This document shows, piece by piece, positions 7,870 to 17,109 of a DNA stretch of 49,160 bases (position 1 is the stretch's first letter; the number at the start of each line of letters is the position of its first letter). A program made the translations under genes and the position numbers. The notes beneath the pieces are model-generated. The model did not search any database. It saw only the letters and a list, made by a program, of their open reading frames with translations, and had not been told where the DNA came from. The stretch covers positions 1-49,160 of the forward strand of contig NZ_LSJI01000075.1 in assembly GCF_001557235.1 (NCBI RefSeq). The letters run 5' to 3'. This stretch comes from Phenylobacterium sp. CCH9-H3 (GTDB taxonomy: Bacteria > Pseudomonadota > Alphaproteobacteria > Caulobacterales > Caulobacteraceae).

Positions 7870-9007
7870 CTTCTACGAATTCTTCGCGGGCGGCGGTATG
7901 GCCCGGGCCGGCCTTGGCAAGCGCTGGACCTGCCTATTCGCCAACGACTTCGACACGAAGAAGGGCCTGACCTACCAGTTGAACTATCCCACCGGGGACG
8001 TGCTCAGGATTGACGACGTCCGGAAGATCAAGGCGGCTGAACTGCCCGGACACGCCGATCTGATCTGGGGCTCTTTTCCGTGCCAGGATCTGTCGCTGGC
8101 CGGCGGCGGCGCCGGCTTGAAGGGCGAACGCTCGGGCACCTTCTATCCCTTCTGGGAGATCGTGAAGGGATTGGTCGCCGACGGGCGCGCTCCGAAGCTC
8201 ATCGCCTTGGAAAACGTCCTCGGGACCCTGACCTCGCACAGCGGCCGCGATTTCGAGGCGATCTGCAAGACCTTCGCCGACGCCGGCTATCGCTATGGCG
8301 CGCTGGTCATCAACGCCGCCCTGTTCGTACCGCAGTCGCGGCCGCGGCTGTTCATCATCGGCGTCCGCGACGACGTCGAAGTCGACCCAGCCCTGCTTTC
8401 GCCAGAGCCCATCGCGCCGTTCCACACCGCCGCCCTGCAGCGCGCCTTCGAACGCGTCAGCAAAACGGCCCAGAAGAAGATGGTTTGGTGGAACATTCCC
8501 GCGCCAGCGAGACGCAACGCCACCTTCGCCGACTTTATCGAAGAGAACCCGACCAGCGTCAGCTGGCACACGGACGCCGAGCGGGATCTGCTGATCGGCA
8601 AGATGTCGCCAGTCAACAAGGCCAAGCTGGAAGCCGCTAAGCGCGCCGGCCGACGTATGGTGGGCTGCGTCTACAAGCGCACACGGCTGGATGAGCGTGG
8701 GGTGAAGGTGCAGCGTGCGGAAGTCCGGTTCGACGATGTCGCCGGCTGCCTGCGGACGCCGGCCGGCGGCTCTAGTCGCCAGGTGATCGTCGTGGTCGAC
8801 GGCAAGAAGGTGCGCAGCCGGCTGATCTCCGCCCGTGAGACCGCCCGCTTGATGGGATTGGACGAGAGCTACAAGCTGCCGAAGAACTACAACGAGGCCT
8901 ATCACCTGACCGGCGACGGTGTGGCCGTGCATGTGGTTCGACACCTGGCGGAACAGCTCTTCGAGCCCCTCCTCGGCGTCGATGACGCGGCGAAGGCGGC
9001 CGCGTGA
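7862..9007 (+). CDS. C5-cytosine DNA methyltransferase
   Basis: A 381-aa DNA (cytosine-5) methyltransferase. Motif I is 'FYEFFAGGGMARAGL' at the N-terminus (AdoMet binding), motif IV is 'FPCQDLSLAG' with catalytic C74, motif VI is 'ENV' at 117-119, motif VIII is 'QSRPRLFIIG', and motifs IX-X are near the C-terminus ('RLMGLDESYKLP', 'GDGVAVHVVRHL'). The region between VIII and IX (about 180-310) is the target-recognition part. The ATG at 7862 is chosen because motif I then begins at the usual distance; an AAGGAAAAGG lies upstream. Its stop overlaps the next gene's GTG by four bases. It would protect host DNA from the nucleases that follow. Confidence 0.93.
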   Translation: MPSFYEFFAGGGMARAGLGKRWTCLFANDFDTKKGLTYQLNYPTGDVLRIDDVRKIKAAELPGHADLIWGSFPCQDLSLAGGGAGLKGERSGTFYPFWEIVKGLVADGRAPKLIALENVLGTLTSHSGRDFEAICKTFADAGYRYGALVINAALFVPQSRPRLFIIGVRDDVEVDPALLSPEPIAPFHTAALQRAFERVSKTAQKKMVWWNIPAPARRNATFADFIEENPTSVSWHTDAERDLLIGKMSPVNKAKLEAAKRAGRRMVGCVYKRTRLDERGVKVQRAEVRFDDVAGCLRTPAGGSSRQVIVVVDGKKVRSRLISARETARLMGLDESYKLPKNYNEAYHLTGDGVAVHVVRHLAEQLFEPLLGVDDAAKAAA

Positions 9008-9864
9008 CGGTCATCCCCTGCGAGCAGGATCCGCGGCTCCGTGCCGAGATCGAACGCTTTGCGGAGGTCCTGAAAACCCAAGCGCATCAGCTGGGCGACC
9101 ACGGGCTGGACGAAACCAGCTTCTACAGCTCCCCGATCTTTCGCGGCGCCATCGAGAAGGTACGCGGTGAATTCTCCGCGACCATGCGGGGCAAGCGCGA
9201 GTTCGTGCAGCACGTCCTCAACCACATGGAAGACGGCGGCTTCATCGCTGGATGGGACCGGACCCAGGGCAAGGCGCGCAACGACTATTACGTCCGATTG
9301 CATAGTGGCCGCCTGGCCGTCATCGACCTGAAGGGCTGCCTCGACGGCGAGAACACCAACAAGTTCGAACGCCCCGCAGACGCCGACGAGTTCATCACCT
9401 GGAGCCTCTGCACAAACTCCGGCGCAGACCCTCGCCGGAACGCCTGGTCCGGCATCCACACACGGCTGAGCGCCGAAATGATCAGCCGCAACAAGCGCGT
9501 CGATGGCGTGGTGATCTGGGACATGATCTGCGGCACGCTTGGGCGACCCTGTCCTAAGCTTGCGGCGCTGGACGGCGCCGTTCGTCGGACCGCCGTCGGC
9601 CCGTTCCTCACCCCACCGCCTTGCATCTACGTCTTCCCGGCCGCCATCCCATCGCGCGCCCATCCGCAGTCGACCGCCCAGACTTTGCAACAGGTGGAGC
9701 TGTTGGCCGCCTTCCACGCGGCCTTCGGCGAACGCGACGAGGAGGTCAACTACGTGGACTTCGAGGTCGGCGAGCAGGCCGATGAACTCTTCCGGCGCAC
9801 AGTGATCCGCCGCGCCGGCGTCGTACAGCACGCGTCCGACATGACGGCCATCCAGCGTGTCTGA
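9004..9864 (+). CDS. Predicted restriction endonuclease, PD-(D/E)xK-like
   Basis: A 286-aa protein coupled to the methyltransferase by a GTGA overlap, the classic place for the cognate endonuclease. The pattern ND94YYV ... VID108LK110G fits a PD-(D/E)xK active site, with D94 and D108 as metal ligands and K110 as the catalytic lysine. I do not recognise the family by name. No signal peptide, ATPase or methylase motif is seen. It is followed at once by a GIY-YIG nuclease gene, so either this protein or the next could be the main cutter, or the two may act together. The nuclease assignment is from motif and position only. Confidence 0.6.
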   Translation: MTVIPCEQDPRLRAEIERFAEVLKTQAHQLGDHGLDETSFYSSPIFRGAIEKVRGEFSATMRGKREFVQHVLNHMEDGGFIAGWDRTQGKARNDYYVRLHSGRLAVIDLKGCLDGENTNKFERPADADEFITWSLCTNSGADPRRNAWSGIHTRLSAEMISRNKRVDGVVIWDMICGTLGRPCPKLAALDGAVRRTAVGPFLTPPPCIYVFPAAIPSRAHPQSTAQTLQQVELLAAFHAAFGERDEEVNYVDFEVGEQADELFRRTVIRRAGVVQHASDMTAIQRV

Positions 9865-10591
9865 TTCGGGGCCCCTCTTCGGGCGCAATCCCGACGCGGT
9901 GAATTTCCCACCGTTCGAGACCGAGGACCTGCGGGAGAACCTGACGCGCTTCCTCAACACGCCGTTTGAGCAGCCCGACGGGCAGGCCGCGCCGGTCGGC
10001 AACTTCCGTTGGGGCGTCTACGCCTTCTTCGACTACGACGGCGAGCCGATCTACGTCGGCCAGACTAACGAGCGACTGCGCACGCGTATCCGGCGCCACC
10101 TCACCAATCAGCGGACCGACGCCGTGGCCATGTCGGTGCTCGATCCCTTCGAAGTCTTCGAGATCGAGGTTTGGCCCCTTCCCCAGTTTCAGGGTTCGAA
10201 TCGAGCCGACAATGCCGCCCGCCAGCACCTCGACGCGCTGGAGCGCCTCATTACGGAGCGGGCTGTCGACGGCTCTCAATTCAAGGCGATTCTCAACGAG
10301 AAGGACCCACCACCGGGCGCCCTCGCCGTCGAGGCCCCGCCTTCGTTTCGCGGGCGGATTGTCTCCGAGCGCGTCTTCGAACTTCGCTCTCATCCGGACT
10401 TCCGCATTTCCCGACGCGCGCTGATCATTTCGCGGCTTGCCCAGGTGATCTCCGAGCGAAAGGTCCAGGGCGGTTTGCGGCGGGTTCTGCTGACCCAGGC
10501 CAAACGCCTGCAGTGGCTCTCAGCCCGGCGCTACGAGGCCTTGGGCGGCGCCGCATCGGTGGCTGCGGAAGCGGAAGGCGAAGAGGTATAA
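9857..10591 (+). CDS. GIY-YIG nuclease, probable restriction endonuclease
   Basis: A 244-aa protein with a clear GIY-YIG domain at about residues 50-150: G53-V54-Y55, I65-Y66-V67-G68, an arginine in 'RLRTRIRRHL' (77-81), E129 in 'DALERLITERA' and N147 in 'FKAILNEKDPP'. GIY-YIG type II enzymes such as Eco29kI and Hpy188I cut DNA with a single metal ion. The GTG start overlaps the preceding stop by eight bases, so all four genes from 7657 form one transcript. The C-terminal 90 residues are basic ('GGLRRVLLTQAKRLQWL') and may bind DNA. Two nucleases in one C5-methyltransferase cassette is unusual. Confidence 0.82.
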   Translation: MSDSGPLFGRNPDAVNFPPFETEDLRENLTRFLNTPFEQPDGQAAPVGNFRWGVYAFFDYDGEPIYVGQTNERLRTRIRRHLTNQRTDAVAMSVLDPFEVFEIEVWPLPQFQGSNRADNAARQHLDALERLITERAVDGSQFKAILNEKDPPPGALAVEAPPSFRGRIVSERVFELRSHPDFRISRRALIISRLAQVISERKVQGGLRRVLLTQAKRLQWLSARRYEALGGAASVAAEAEGEEV

Positions 10592-10985
10592 GGCTCGTCG
10601 CGTCGCGGCCAGGGTGGCCGAAGAACGGCCTGACGCCGTGCTTACAGATTACATGATGCCTGTGATGGACAGCGCCGCATTGATCACGACCGTGGCCAGC
10701 GACTCAAAGTTTAACCACACATCCTCATCGCGGTGATGAGTTCGGCTTCCTAAGCCACCTTCAGGAGCGATGTCCTGCCATCCCAATCAGTGCCCAAGCC
10801 GTTCAAGACTTGCGCCGTGCCCGAGATTGGGCGCGATGGCGGTCCTTGGCCGAAGGTTGCTGGCAATCATCCGGACCTAGGGCTAGGGCTTAGTCCACGC
10901 GTCTTTCTAGAGTAGATTTCGCGAGCGGCGCCGCGACACGCAACATCAGCGCCCCCGGATCAGTTTGATCGATAGAGGAGCGCTC
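10592..10985. other. Intergenic region downstream of the restriction cassette
   Basis: About 390 bases with no recognisable gene. CTCATC-gcggt-GATGAG (10724-10740) is a small hairpin that could mark the end of the cassette transcript, though no T run follows. GAGGAG at 10975-10980 is the ribosome site of the next gene. Confidence 0.35.
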
Positions 10986-12344
10986 ATGTCTCGCGCGGCC
11001 ACAATCGTCATCACAAGTGTTGCGGCGTTGTCGCTCTGCGCCTGTACCACGCCGGGCTCTAGTGATCCCTTCGTCGGATTCGGGCCCAATCCGCTGCTAT
11101 CGGCGCCGCAAAGGAGTCTCCTGCCGTCGGTCGGCGTGCCCAGCGTCGTGGGCTGGCCGGCGGGCGCGAGCCCTCGGGCTCCGGCCGGCTTCACGGTCAC
11201 CCGCTTTGCCAGCGACCTCGAGCATCCCCGCTGGCTGCTCGTGCTGCCCAACGGAGATGTGTTGGTGGCCGAGTCCGCCGGTGAGCCGTCGAAGGCGAAC
11301 AAGATGCAGCGCGGCATTCGCGGCTTCGTCCAGAAGATGCTGATGAAAAAGATGAAGGCGGCGGTCCCCAGTCCTAACAAGCTCGTCCTGCTTCGCGATC
11401 AGGACGGAGATGGCGCTGCGGAGAGCCGCACGGTGTTCGCGCAGGGGCTCCGCAGTCCGTTCGGCATGACGCTCGTCGGCGAGGTGCTCTACGTCGCCAA
11501 CAACGATGGCGTGGTTCGGTTCGCCTATAGCTCGGGCCAGACCGCAGCGGCGGGGCCGGCGGAGCGGGTGTTCGATCTGCCCGGCCCGCCGATCAATCAC
11601 CATTGGACCAAGAACGTCGTGGTGAGCCCAGATGGGTCCAAGCTTTACGCGACGGTTGGCTCCAACTCCAATATTGGCGACAACGGCATGGAGAACGAAG
11701 TCGGCCGCGCGGCCATCTGGGAGTATGATATCGCCTCGGCCAAAATCCGCACCTTCGCGTCCGGGCTCCGCAACCCCAATGGGATCGACTTCGAGCCCAG
11801 TACGGGGACGATGTGGACCGTCGTCAACGAGCGCGATGAGATCGGCAACGACCTGCCGCCCGACTATCTCACCAGCGTGAGACAGGGCGGCTTCTATGGC
11901 TGGCCCTACAGCTACTGGGGCCAGCACGTCGATCCGCGTGTGCGTCCGCCGCGGCCGGATCTCGTGGAGAGCGCCATCGTCCCCGATTACGGGCTCGGTC
12001 CGCACACGGCGTCTCTGGGCCTGGTCTTCTACAGAGGCGGGACCTATCCGCCGTCCTACCGAGGCGGCGCTTTCGTCACGCAGCACGGATCCTGGAACCG
12101 CCAGCCGCTCAATGGCTATAGGGTGGTGTTCATCCCCTTCGTCGCAGGGCGGCCCCAGGCGCCGCAGCTGTTCCTAACCGGCTTTCTCAACGCCGAAAGC
12201 AAGATCCAGGGCAGGCCGGTCGGGGTGGTTGTCGACAAGCGTGGGGCCCTCCTCGTCGCCGACGATGTCGGCGGCGTCATATGGCGTGTGACCGCAGCCG
12301 CTCAACCGGCGCTACATCAGTCCGGCCTAAGCAGCGACGGTTGA
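10986..12344 (+). CDS. PQQ-type sugar dehydrogenase (sorbosone dehydrogenase-like), lipoprotein
   Basis: A 452-aa secreted beta-propeller of the L-sorbosone/glucose dehydrogenase family. The N-terminus has a hydrophobic signal ending 'LSLCAC', a plausible lipobox. Family marks include 'FASDLEHPRWLLVLPNGDVLVAESAG', 'LRDQDGDGAAE', 'GLRSPFGMTLVG', 'GPPINHHWTKNVVVSPDG', 'SGLRNPNGIDFEP', 'NERDEIGNDLPPDYL' and 'QHGSWNR'. Such enzymes oxidise aldoses with PQQ in the periplasm and feed electrons to the respiratory chain. ATG 10986 is chosen over an in-frame TTG 21 bases upstream because GAGGAG sits five bases before it. It stands alone; no PQQ synthesis genes are visible. Confidence 0.85.
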   Translation: MSRAATIVITSVAALSLCACTTPGSSDPFVGFGPNPLLSAPQRSLLPSVGVPSVVGWPAGASPRAPAGFTVTRFASDLEHPRWLLVLPNGDVLVAESAGEPSKANKMQRGIRGFVQKMLMKKMKAAVPSPNKLVLLRDQDGDGAAESRTVFAQGLRSPFGMTLVGEVLYVANNDGVVRFAYSSGQTAAAGPAERVFDLPGPPINHHWTKNVVVSPDGSKLYATVGSNSNIGDNGMENEVGRAAIWEYDIASAKIRTFASGLRNPNGIDFEPSTGTMWTVVNERDEIGNDLPPDYLTSVRQGGFYGWPYSYWGQHVDPRVRPPRPDLVESAIVPDYGLGPHTASLGLVFYRGGTYPPSYRGGAFVTQHGSWNRQPLNGYRVVFIPFVAGRPQAPQLFLTGFLNAESKIQGRPVGVVVDKRGALLVADDVGGVIWRVTAAAQPALHQSGLSSDG

Positions 12345-12488
12345 ACTGGAGCGGAGATCGAACACTGAGGCTCGCAGATCAAATTAGAGCAGCTGGACGG
12401 ACGGGCCCTACGCGTCGTAGGATTCCGCGCGCACCTGCTGTCAGGCCCCGGACCCGTCGCACATCGGCTGGAACCTATAAGAGTGAAA

Positions 12489-14669
12489 CTAGAAGCGCGC
12501 CGTCAGCCCCACTTTCACCGCTGTCGGCGAGCCGGGGGTGATATTGTTGTTGCTGTTGGCGTAGACGAAGTACCGCTTGTCGAGCAGATTCTCGACGTTC
12601 ACCTGGGCCGTGATTCGGTCGGTGACGTCATAGAACGCCGCCGCATCTAGACGCGTGAATCCGGGCATCACCACCACATTGTCCGTCGAGGCGTATCGCT
12701 TGCCCTGGTAGATCGCGCCGAGTGCGACGCCCAGTTTCGGCGTCACCTCGTACCGGCTCCAGAGTGAGGCGCTGGACTTGGGCACGTTCGGCAGCTTGTT
12801 GCCGGCTCGGACCGTCCCAGACACGTTGTCCAAGAACTCTCCATTGGAGAGGGTGTAAGCCGCGACGAAGCTCAGCTGCTCAGTCAATTCGCCCGCCGCG
12901 CTCAGCTCCATGCCTCGCGTGCGCTGCTTGCCGATCGGCACGGTAGGCGACGCCGCATTGTTGGGATCGGAGAGCGCCAGCACGTTGTCGCGGTCCAGCT
13001 GGAAGACCGCCGCCGTCACGTTGAATGACGGGTTGATGTCCCACTTCGCGCCGAGCTCGTAGTTCTGGAACGTCTCGGGATCTAGGTTCTGATTGCTGAT
13101 CGACAGGCTGGTGAGCTGGTCGCCGCCACGCGGCTGGTAGGTCTTTGAATAGCCGGCATAGATCGATGCGTTCTCCACCGGCTTCCAGATCACCCCCACT
13201 CGCGGGGACCAGAGGGTGTCGGTCACATCGAACTGCCGCTGCTGCCCGGCCGGGAAGCCAACCACGCGCCGGTCCGTCACGCGCGTGCGGAAGTCCTCGT
13301 AGCGAACGCCCAGCACCAGTTTGAGGGCCCCGGTCAGGCCGATCTGGTCCTGCACGTACCCGGCCTTGACCGTCGCGACGCCCTTGTTGTCGCCGCTCGA
13401 CGCAGTCTGCGTCCACGTCAAGGGAAGCCGGACGTTAGAGGCAGAGATCGGCACGGTGACAGAGGCGGCGTTGCCGGCGAAGCGTCCCTCGAAGCGACGG
13501 TTGTCAGTGATTTGACGGCCATATTCCGCACCGACCAGCAGCAGGTGTTCGATCGCGCCTGTGTTGAAGGTCAGGTTCAGGTCGGTCTGGTTGATGAAAT
13601 TCTTGCGCGCGGTGGCGTTGTTGTAGGCCGAGAGCGAGACGGTGGTCTGGGCGGCGTTCACGTCGCCCGGGAAGACGTTCTGATAGAACTTGTCGTAGTT
13701 CGCCCAGCGCGTCCGGTTCCGGATCGACACGTTGTCGCTGAAAGTGTGCTCGATGAAGAGGTTGGCGGCGTCCGTGTCGGTCCAAGTGGGGCTGTTGGCC
13801 GGGTCGCCGAAGAATTGGCCGCGCGGGGTCTTCAGCGGCTTCGCCACCGCCATCCCGGCCCCGCGGACCTGAGCCGGCACGCCCCGGTCCGCGATGCGGT
13901 CGTCTTCGAAGTGCTCATAACCGATCTGCACGTTGGTGGCATCGCCGATCCGGAACGATGCCGTCGGGTTCACGCCCCAGCGCTCATTTTCGACGCCGTC
14001 GCGGTAGCTGCCGCTGTCCTGATAGACGCCGGTGATGCGCAACGCCACACGGTCATTCACGGGAAGGCCCACGTCGCCGCTGATTCGCTTGTGATCGTAA
14101 CTGCCCGCCTCGAAGTGGAGCTCGCCGACGGGCTGCCAGCTGGCGACCTTCGTCACGCGGTTGACGACACCGCCGATTCCTCCTCGTCCGAAGATCATCG
14201 CGTTGGGCCCACGGAAGATCTCCAGTCGTTCGATGTTGTAGAGGTCGCGATAGGTCTGGACGTCATCGCGCACGCCATCGACGAAGAAGTCGCCCGTGGT
14301 GGCATTGCCGCGGAACACCAGCGTTTCCCGGTTGCCCTCCCCTTGCGCTGAGAAGACGCCCGGAACGTATCGGATGGCCTCGCCGATACTGCCTGCCGCC
14401 TGGTCGTTGATCTGCTTGATTGAGACCACCGTAACCGCCTGCGGAACGTCGATCAGTGCGGTGTCCGTCCGCATCCCCGTGGTGCTTCCTGTCACCTTGT
14501 AGCTCGCCTTGGACTCCTGCTCGCGGGCTTGAGCAGTCACCGTGACGCCGCTGAGGGTATTTGCGTCAGGGGCCGCGTCGGCCTGCGCCACGCCTGTCCA
14601 ACAGACGGCCGACGTCGCCGCCAGCAAAGCCACACGCCGACAGCGCCGCCCCTTAACCACTTCACTCAT
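12489..14669 (-). CDS. TonB-dependent siderophore receptor, catecholate (Fiu-like) type
   Basis: A 726-aa outer-membrane receptor. Signal peptide at about 1-31 (ending GVAQA), plug domain at about 50-165 with 'DVPQAVTVVSIKQINDQAA', 'IRYVPGVFSAQGEGNRE' and 'FRGPNAMIFGRGGIGGVVN', then a long barrel ending 'AVKVGLTARF'. 'FFVDGVRDDVQTYRDLYNIE' is typical of the Fiu/catecholate receptor branch. ATG 14669 is preferred over an upstream in-frame ATG (14690) because GAGGGA sits seven bases before it and because the Fur-like site (14697-14717) then lies at promoter distance. Likely repressed by Fur and active under iron limitation. Confidence 0.9.
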   Translation of the reverse strand: MSEVVKGRRCRRVALLAATSAVCWTGVAQADAAPDANTLSGVTVTAQAREQESKASYKVTGSTTGMRTDTALIDVPQAVTVVSIKQINDQAAGSIGEAIRYVPGVFSAQGEGNRETLVFRGNATTGDFFVDGVRDDVQTYRDLYNIERLEIFRGPNAMIFGRGGIGGVVNRVTKVASWQPVGELHFEAGSYDHKRISGDVGLPVNDRVALRITGVYQDSGSYRDGVENERWGVNPTASFRIGDATNVQIGYEHFEDDRIADRGVPAQVRGAGMAVAKPLKTPRGQFFGDPANSPTWTDTDAANLFIEHTFSDNVSIRNRTRWANYDKFYQNVFPGDVNAAQTTVSLSAYNNATARKNFINQTDLNLTFNTGAIEHLLLVGAEYGRQITDNRRFEGRFAGNAASVTVPISASNVRLPLTWTQTASSGDNKGVATVKAGYVQDQIGLTGALKLVLGVRYEDFRTRVTDRRVVGFPAGQQRQFDVTDTLWSPRVGVIWKPVENASIYAGYSKTYQPRGGDQLTSLSISNQNLDPETFQNYELGAKWDINPSFNVTAAVFQLDRDNVLALSDPNNAASPTVPIGKQRTRGMELSAAGELTEQLSFVAAYTLSNGEFLDNVSGTVRAGNKLPNVPKSSASLWSRYEVTPKLGVALGAIYQGKRYASTDNVVVMPGFTRLDAAAFYDVTDRITAQVNVENLLDKRYFVYANSNNNITPGSPTAVKVGLTARF

Positions 14670-14696
14670 AGCCGAATCCCTCGCGCTCACTGCGAC

Positions 14697-14717
14697 TGCG
14701 ACTAGTTCTCAATCGCA
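14697..14717 (-). promoter_or_regulatory. Candidate Fur box upstream of the Fiu-like receptor
   Basis: A 21-base site with TGCGA and TCGCA arms (plus-strand ends TGCGA ... TCGCA) containing TTCTCAATCGCA, which differs by one base from the common TTCTCATTCGCA Fur half-site pattern. It lies 28-48 bases upstream of the receptor ATG. Confidence 0.5.
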
Positions 14718-14821
14718 TGATGCGGGCCCAGTCAAGCGGGAACGTCACTCCACGGCCAGGGCGTACGGCTGATGGTTGCGAGAACTGCGCCCCCGCAGGC
14801 GCGCGGGTGCGGGTCCAGATG

Positions 14822-15943
14822 TCAGATCCGCACGATGATGCCTCGCCGTCGCAGGTAAGCCGCCACGCTCCACGTGAAGCCCACCAAGCCAACGAAGGAC
14901 AATACAACCGCGAGGAGGGTCTCAGCGCTGGAGCGGGGGCCGGCCAAAAGCAGACGCGCCGCGGCCGCGGTCATAGCGGTAAGCATGAGCGAATGGAGGA
15001 TATAGGCAGTGATGGCGTTCAGCCCGAAGGCCTCAAGAAACGCCGTCGTCGGACCGCCCCGGCGATAAACATCGACCACCCAGTAGATCAAAGCGAACAC
15101 GAAGAGGGTCACGCCCGTCGTCAGCAGCACGAAGCTGCTCGACCAGAGCGGCTTTGAGATCGGAAGCAACGGCGACCAGAGCAGCCCTAAGGCGACGCTC
15201 ACCAGACCTGCCGCCGCCAGCCCCGCCGCGATGTTCAAGGCGGTGTGGCCGGTACGGAGCCAGCGCCCGGCCTGAACCCCGAGAAGACACTGGGCGATCG
15301 CCGGCAACGTCCCGAGGATGCCCTCCGGATCATAACCTGCCTCGCCCCTAACATAGATGTGGCGACCCAATACGAAGCGATCGAACCACGAGACAAAGTT
15401 CGTTCCAGGCGAATTAAGGTCAGGCGGCTGACCGGTTGGCGTTGGGGCGAGCAGCAGCAGCCAGTAACCCACCAGCACCGCGAGCACGATCCGAGCCTGC
15501 AGCCGCGGGGACGTGTACGCCACGAGCAATGCGACAGAGATCTGTACGAGCGCCAGCCGCTGAAGCACGCCCAGGAGGCGAAAGGCCTCCCCATCCGGGC
15601 TGACGATCCAGTGGAGGTTCGACAGCAGCCAACCCGCAGCAAACAAGCGGATGGCCCTGAACCAAGCACCGGCGGTGATCGGGGACACGGCGGATGTCGG
15701 GCTCCGTAGAGCGAACGACATTCCCATCAGAAACACGAACGCGGGAAAGACGAGATCGGCGAGCGTGATGCCCACCCATTCGGCATGCAGGAGCTGTCTT
15801 GGAACCGGACCGAGACGAAGATAATCGACGATGGTGGCCCAGTTGACCACGATCATGCCGACTACGGCCAAGCCTCGGGCCGCGTCAAGCGACCGCAGCC
15901 GCCCCGGCGTAGAGCTCCATGATTTCGACGGCTCGGACATCAT
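14822..15943 (-). CDS. NagX/YeiB-like membrane acyltransferase (DUF5009/DUF1624 type)
   Basis: A 373-aa polytopic membrane protein with about ten hydrophobic segments. The N-terminal 'RLRSLDAARGLAVVGMIVVN' and 'WVGITLADLVFPAFVFLMG' are the signature of the heparan-alpha-glucosaminide N-acetyltransferase-like family, which moves acyl groups from cytosol to periplasmic sugars. 'ILGTLPAIAQCLLGVQAGRW' (mid-protein) and 'AFGLNAITAYILHSL' near the C-terminus also fit. ATG 15943 and a second ATG 15940 are both possible. It follows the siderophore receptor on the same strand, but a link is not clear. Substrate unknown. Confidence 0.8.
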   Translation of the reverse strand: MMSEPSKSWSSTPGRLRSLDAARGLAVVGMIVVNWATIVDYLRLGPVPRQLLHAEWVGITLADLVFPAFVFLMGMSFALRSPTSAVSPITAGAWFRAIRLFAAGWLLSNLHWIVSPDGEAFRLLGVLQRLALVQISVALLVAYTSPRLQARIVLAVLVGYWLLLLAPTPTGQPPDLNSPGTNFVSWFDRFVLGRHIYVRGEAGYDPEGILGTLPAIAQCLLGVQAGRWLRTGHTALNIAAGLAAAGLVSVALGLLWSPLLPISKPLWSSSFVLLTTGVTLFVFALIYWVVDVYRRGGPTTAFLEAFGLNAITAYILHSLMLTAMTAAAARLLLAGPRSSAETLLAVVLSFVGLVGFTWSVAAYLRRRGIIVRI

Positions 15944-16388
15944 TTAGGGAATACGCGCCGCCGGACGCTTAGCCCTTTCGCTACAGGTCGCCGCCCCGAG
16001 AGGACCTCGCATGGGCTCGGTATTTCCATCGGTCGCGGCGGCGCGCGGCGCGGTCAACGGTCAACGGTCAGATGGACGAATTCGAACGCCCTCGGCCATT
16101 AGAACGAGTTCTTGGGTAGCCCCTGGAGGAGGGCATTAGGAACCCGTGGACCAATCTGAGTCTTTAACTCCAGGGCGCCGCTCGCCAGCGGTTCCCACGT
16201 GCGGCCGCGCAGACGCCTTGACGTTCGCGGCCGGCGCGGGCGCGTTCGCGTAGCGGCATGCGGATAATCGTCGCTTAGCTTCGGCACGAGCAAGGCGAGC
16301 GGCCTGGCCGTCATCGCGTGTCGAATCACGTCTGCGGCGAGGCGTCCCAGGAGTCGGCGGCCAGACAGGTGCCGCGGAGAGGGCCGGG
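15944..16388. other. Intergenic region, no gene recognised
   Basis: About 445 bases. The only visible oddity is a heptamer repeated three times in tandem (CGGTCAA, CGGTCAA, CGGTCAG at 16051-16071). A 76-codon minus-strand frame at 16099-16329 is Arg/Pro-rich, has no family likeness and is not called. Confidence 0.35.
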
Positions 16389-16856
16389 CTAGAGGCGCTT
16401 CAAAATGGCCTTCATCTGGGCGATCTCACGTTTCTGCGATTCTATGATCCCGTTCGGGCCGAAGCAGAGTTCGCGGATTTCCGCATCCTTGATCGGGGCC
16501 TGGCCGCACATCAAAATCGCTCCGGAATGGTGGGGTATCATCGATCGAACGAACTGCCGGTCGCCGACAAACCCTTGGGCGCGAATTCCTGCCAACGAAA
16601 GAACGAATACGGCGGCAAAGACGACGTATAGGCCAACATTGAGTTTGGTGTTGCGATACATCGACTTCATCGTCAGCAGCATCACTGCGGCCATCGGCGC
16701 CCACATCACCAGCGCCATGTAGAAGAAGTTGATGTTCTGGACGAACTCGCCCCAGCTCGAGATCATCGCGAACATTGCAATATACATGATGACGAGGCTC
16801 AAGGCGAGATTGAGCGCGAGCATCATATAGTGATGCTGCATCATCTGGCGATCCAT
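16389..16856 (-). CDS. DUF305-family membrane protein
   Basis: A 155-aa protein with three hydrophobic segments (about residues 12-34, 43-62 and 72-92) followed by a periplasm-facing DUF305 part containing 'RSMIPHHSGAILMCGQAPIKD' and 'GIIESQKREIAQMKAILKRL'. The HH pair in 'IPHH' is the family's likely metal-binding centre; DUF305 proteins are frequent in copper and silver loci. ATG 16856 (MDRQMMQHHY) is chosen; an ATG at 16886 is in frame ten codons upstream. A second, soluble DUF305 protein is coded at 41135-41536. The protein is distant from the main copper island, so its regulation is unclear. Confidence 0.8.
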   Translation of the reverse strand: MDRQMMQHHYMMLALNLALSLVIMYIAMFAMISSWGEFVQNINFFYMALVMWAPMAAVMLLTMKSMYRNTKLNVGLYVVFAAVFVLSLAGIRAQGFVGDRQFVRSMIPHHSGAILMCGQAPIKDAEIRELCFGPNGIIESQKREIAQMKAILKRL

Positions 16857-17109
16857 TGATCCTTCGATCTTATGTTCTGTCCGCACGTCCCTCTCCTATC
16901 GCGCTCAAATTCTAGATTGTGGCTTCGCCGTAGATGCGCGGCTACAACGCGGCAGTATCGGAAGAGTTCAATCACAAGGCCCAGCTTTAGACTCCACACG
17001 CGCACGTGGTGGCAAAGGGATCGTCGGAGGAGTTGCGATCGCAGGCTCTAATCGATCGCGATCGGCTGCACGCCGATGAGGTCGACAACAAGCGGCGATC
17101 GCAGGCAGC

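Noticed and set aside
16051..16071. Tandem heptamer CGGTCAA x3
   Set aside because: Too short and isolated to call a functional repeat; noted only.
16099..16329. 76-codon minus-strand frame in the gap before the DUF305 gene
   Set aside because: Arg/Pro-rich, no ribosome site and no similarity that I can see.
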